Shown in pieces: positions 63,954-64,000 of a stretch of 64,000 nt of DNA. The number at the start of each line of letters is the position of its first letter. The stretch's first letter is position 1. The notes beneath the pieces are model-generated. The model was not told the origin of the DNA. It made no database searches and saw only the letters and a program-made list of their open reading frames with translations. Source of the DNA: Euclidia mi (lineage: Eukaryota > Arthropoda > Insecta > Lepidoptera > Erebidae); NCBI GenBank assembly GCA_944739405.2, contig OX123182.2, forward strand, positions 15,635,326 through 15,699,325. Direction: 5' to 3'. Made by a program: the position numbers and the translations under genes.

Positions 63954-64000
63954 TGTCAGAATCAGGAAAGCTTCCTATAGTGTAGAGACAGTTTTGATAA
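63954..64000. repeat. 47-bp direct repeat, right copy, cut by the window end
   Basis: Matches 58661-58707 with one mismatch and runs to the last base of the window, so its true length is unknown. Confidence 0.8.

Overview
This is eukaryotic nuclear DNA, almost certainly from a moth or butterfly. The evidence is AT-rich non-coding sequence, no bacterial-style gene packing, several repeat types familiar from lepidopteran genomes (tRNA-like SINEs, a SINE with a (TATG)n tail, Helitrons beginning TCTATACTAATAT), non-LTR retrotransposons, BEL/Pao LTR retrotransposons, PIF/Harbinger-like MITEs and a short TTAGG-type run. I recognise no host protein-coding gene. Every convincing coding region belongs to a transposable element, so the window is probably intergenic or a very large intron. 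All matches are by eye from knowledge of the families.

Layout. 1-9.0 kb: sparse AT-rich DNA with a small TAA-flanked MITE (597-748), hairpins, a promoter/LTR-like block near 4.1-4.7 kb and dispersed repeats. 9.0-16.75 kb: a giant palindrome with arms of about 3.8-3.9 kb and a 30-nt loop. Its tip encodes the C-terminal part of a P-element (THAP9-family) transposase, and each arm carries the same nested MITE, SINEs and TTAA-flanked mini-palindrome. 17.9-24.8 kb: a pair of inverted 163-bp repeats brackets an 80-bp tandem array that is split by a CR1-like LINE (ORF1 with a PHD-like finger and one internal stop, ORF2 open). 28-30 kb: SINE and MITE copies. 30.3-34.0 kb: two head-to-tail Helitrons filled with about 100-bp repeats rich in GATGGCGG. 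34.0-36.1 kb: further Helitron ends, a fragment resembling a restriction-like endonuclease domain, and a SINE with a clear 16-bp target duplication. 36.15-40.5 kb: a LINE with two intact ORFs joined stop-to-start. 42.85-50.39 kb: a young BEL/Pao element on the minus strand (602-bp LTRs, 5-bp TSD) whose gag is open but whose pro-pol has several breaks. 56.7-58.7 kb: an old BEL/Pao remnant. 58.7-64 kb: non-coding DNA with a simple-repeat block. It starts and ends with the same 47 bp, so it may be a further insertion cut by the window edge.

The most unusual object is the 7.7-kb palindrome. If transcribed, it would form a multi-kilobase hairpin RNA with P-transposase sequence at its tip, a plausible small-RNA source. 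The LINE placed in phase inside an 80-bp array, the tandem Helitron dimer and the defective but young BEL element are also worth following up.
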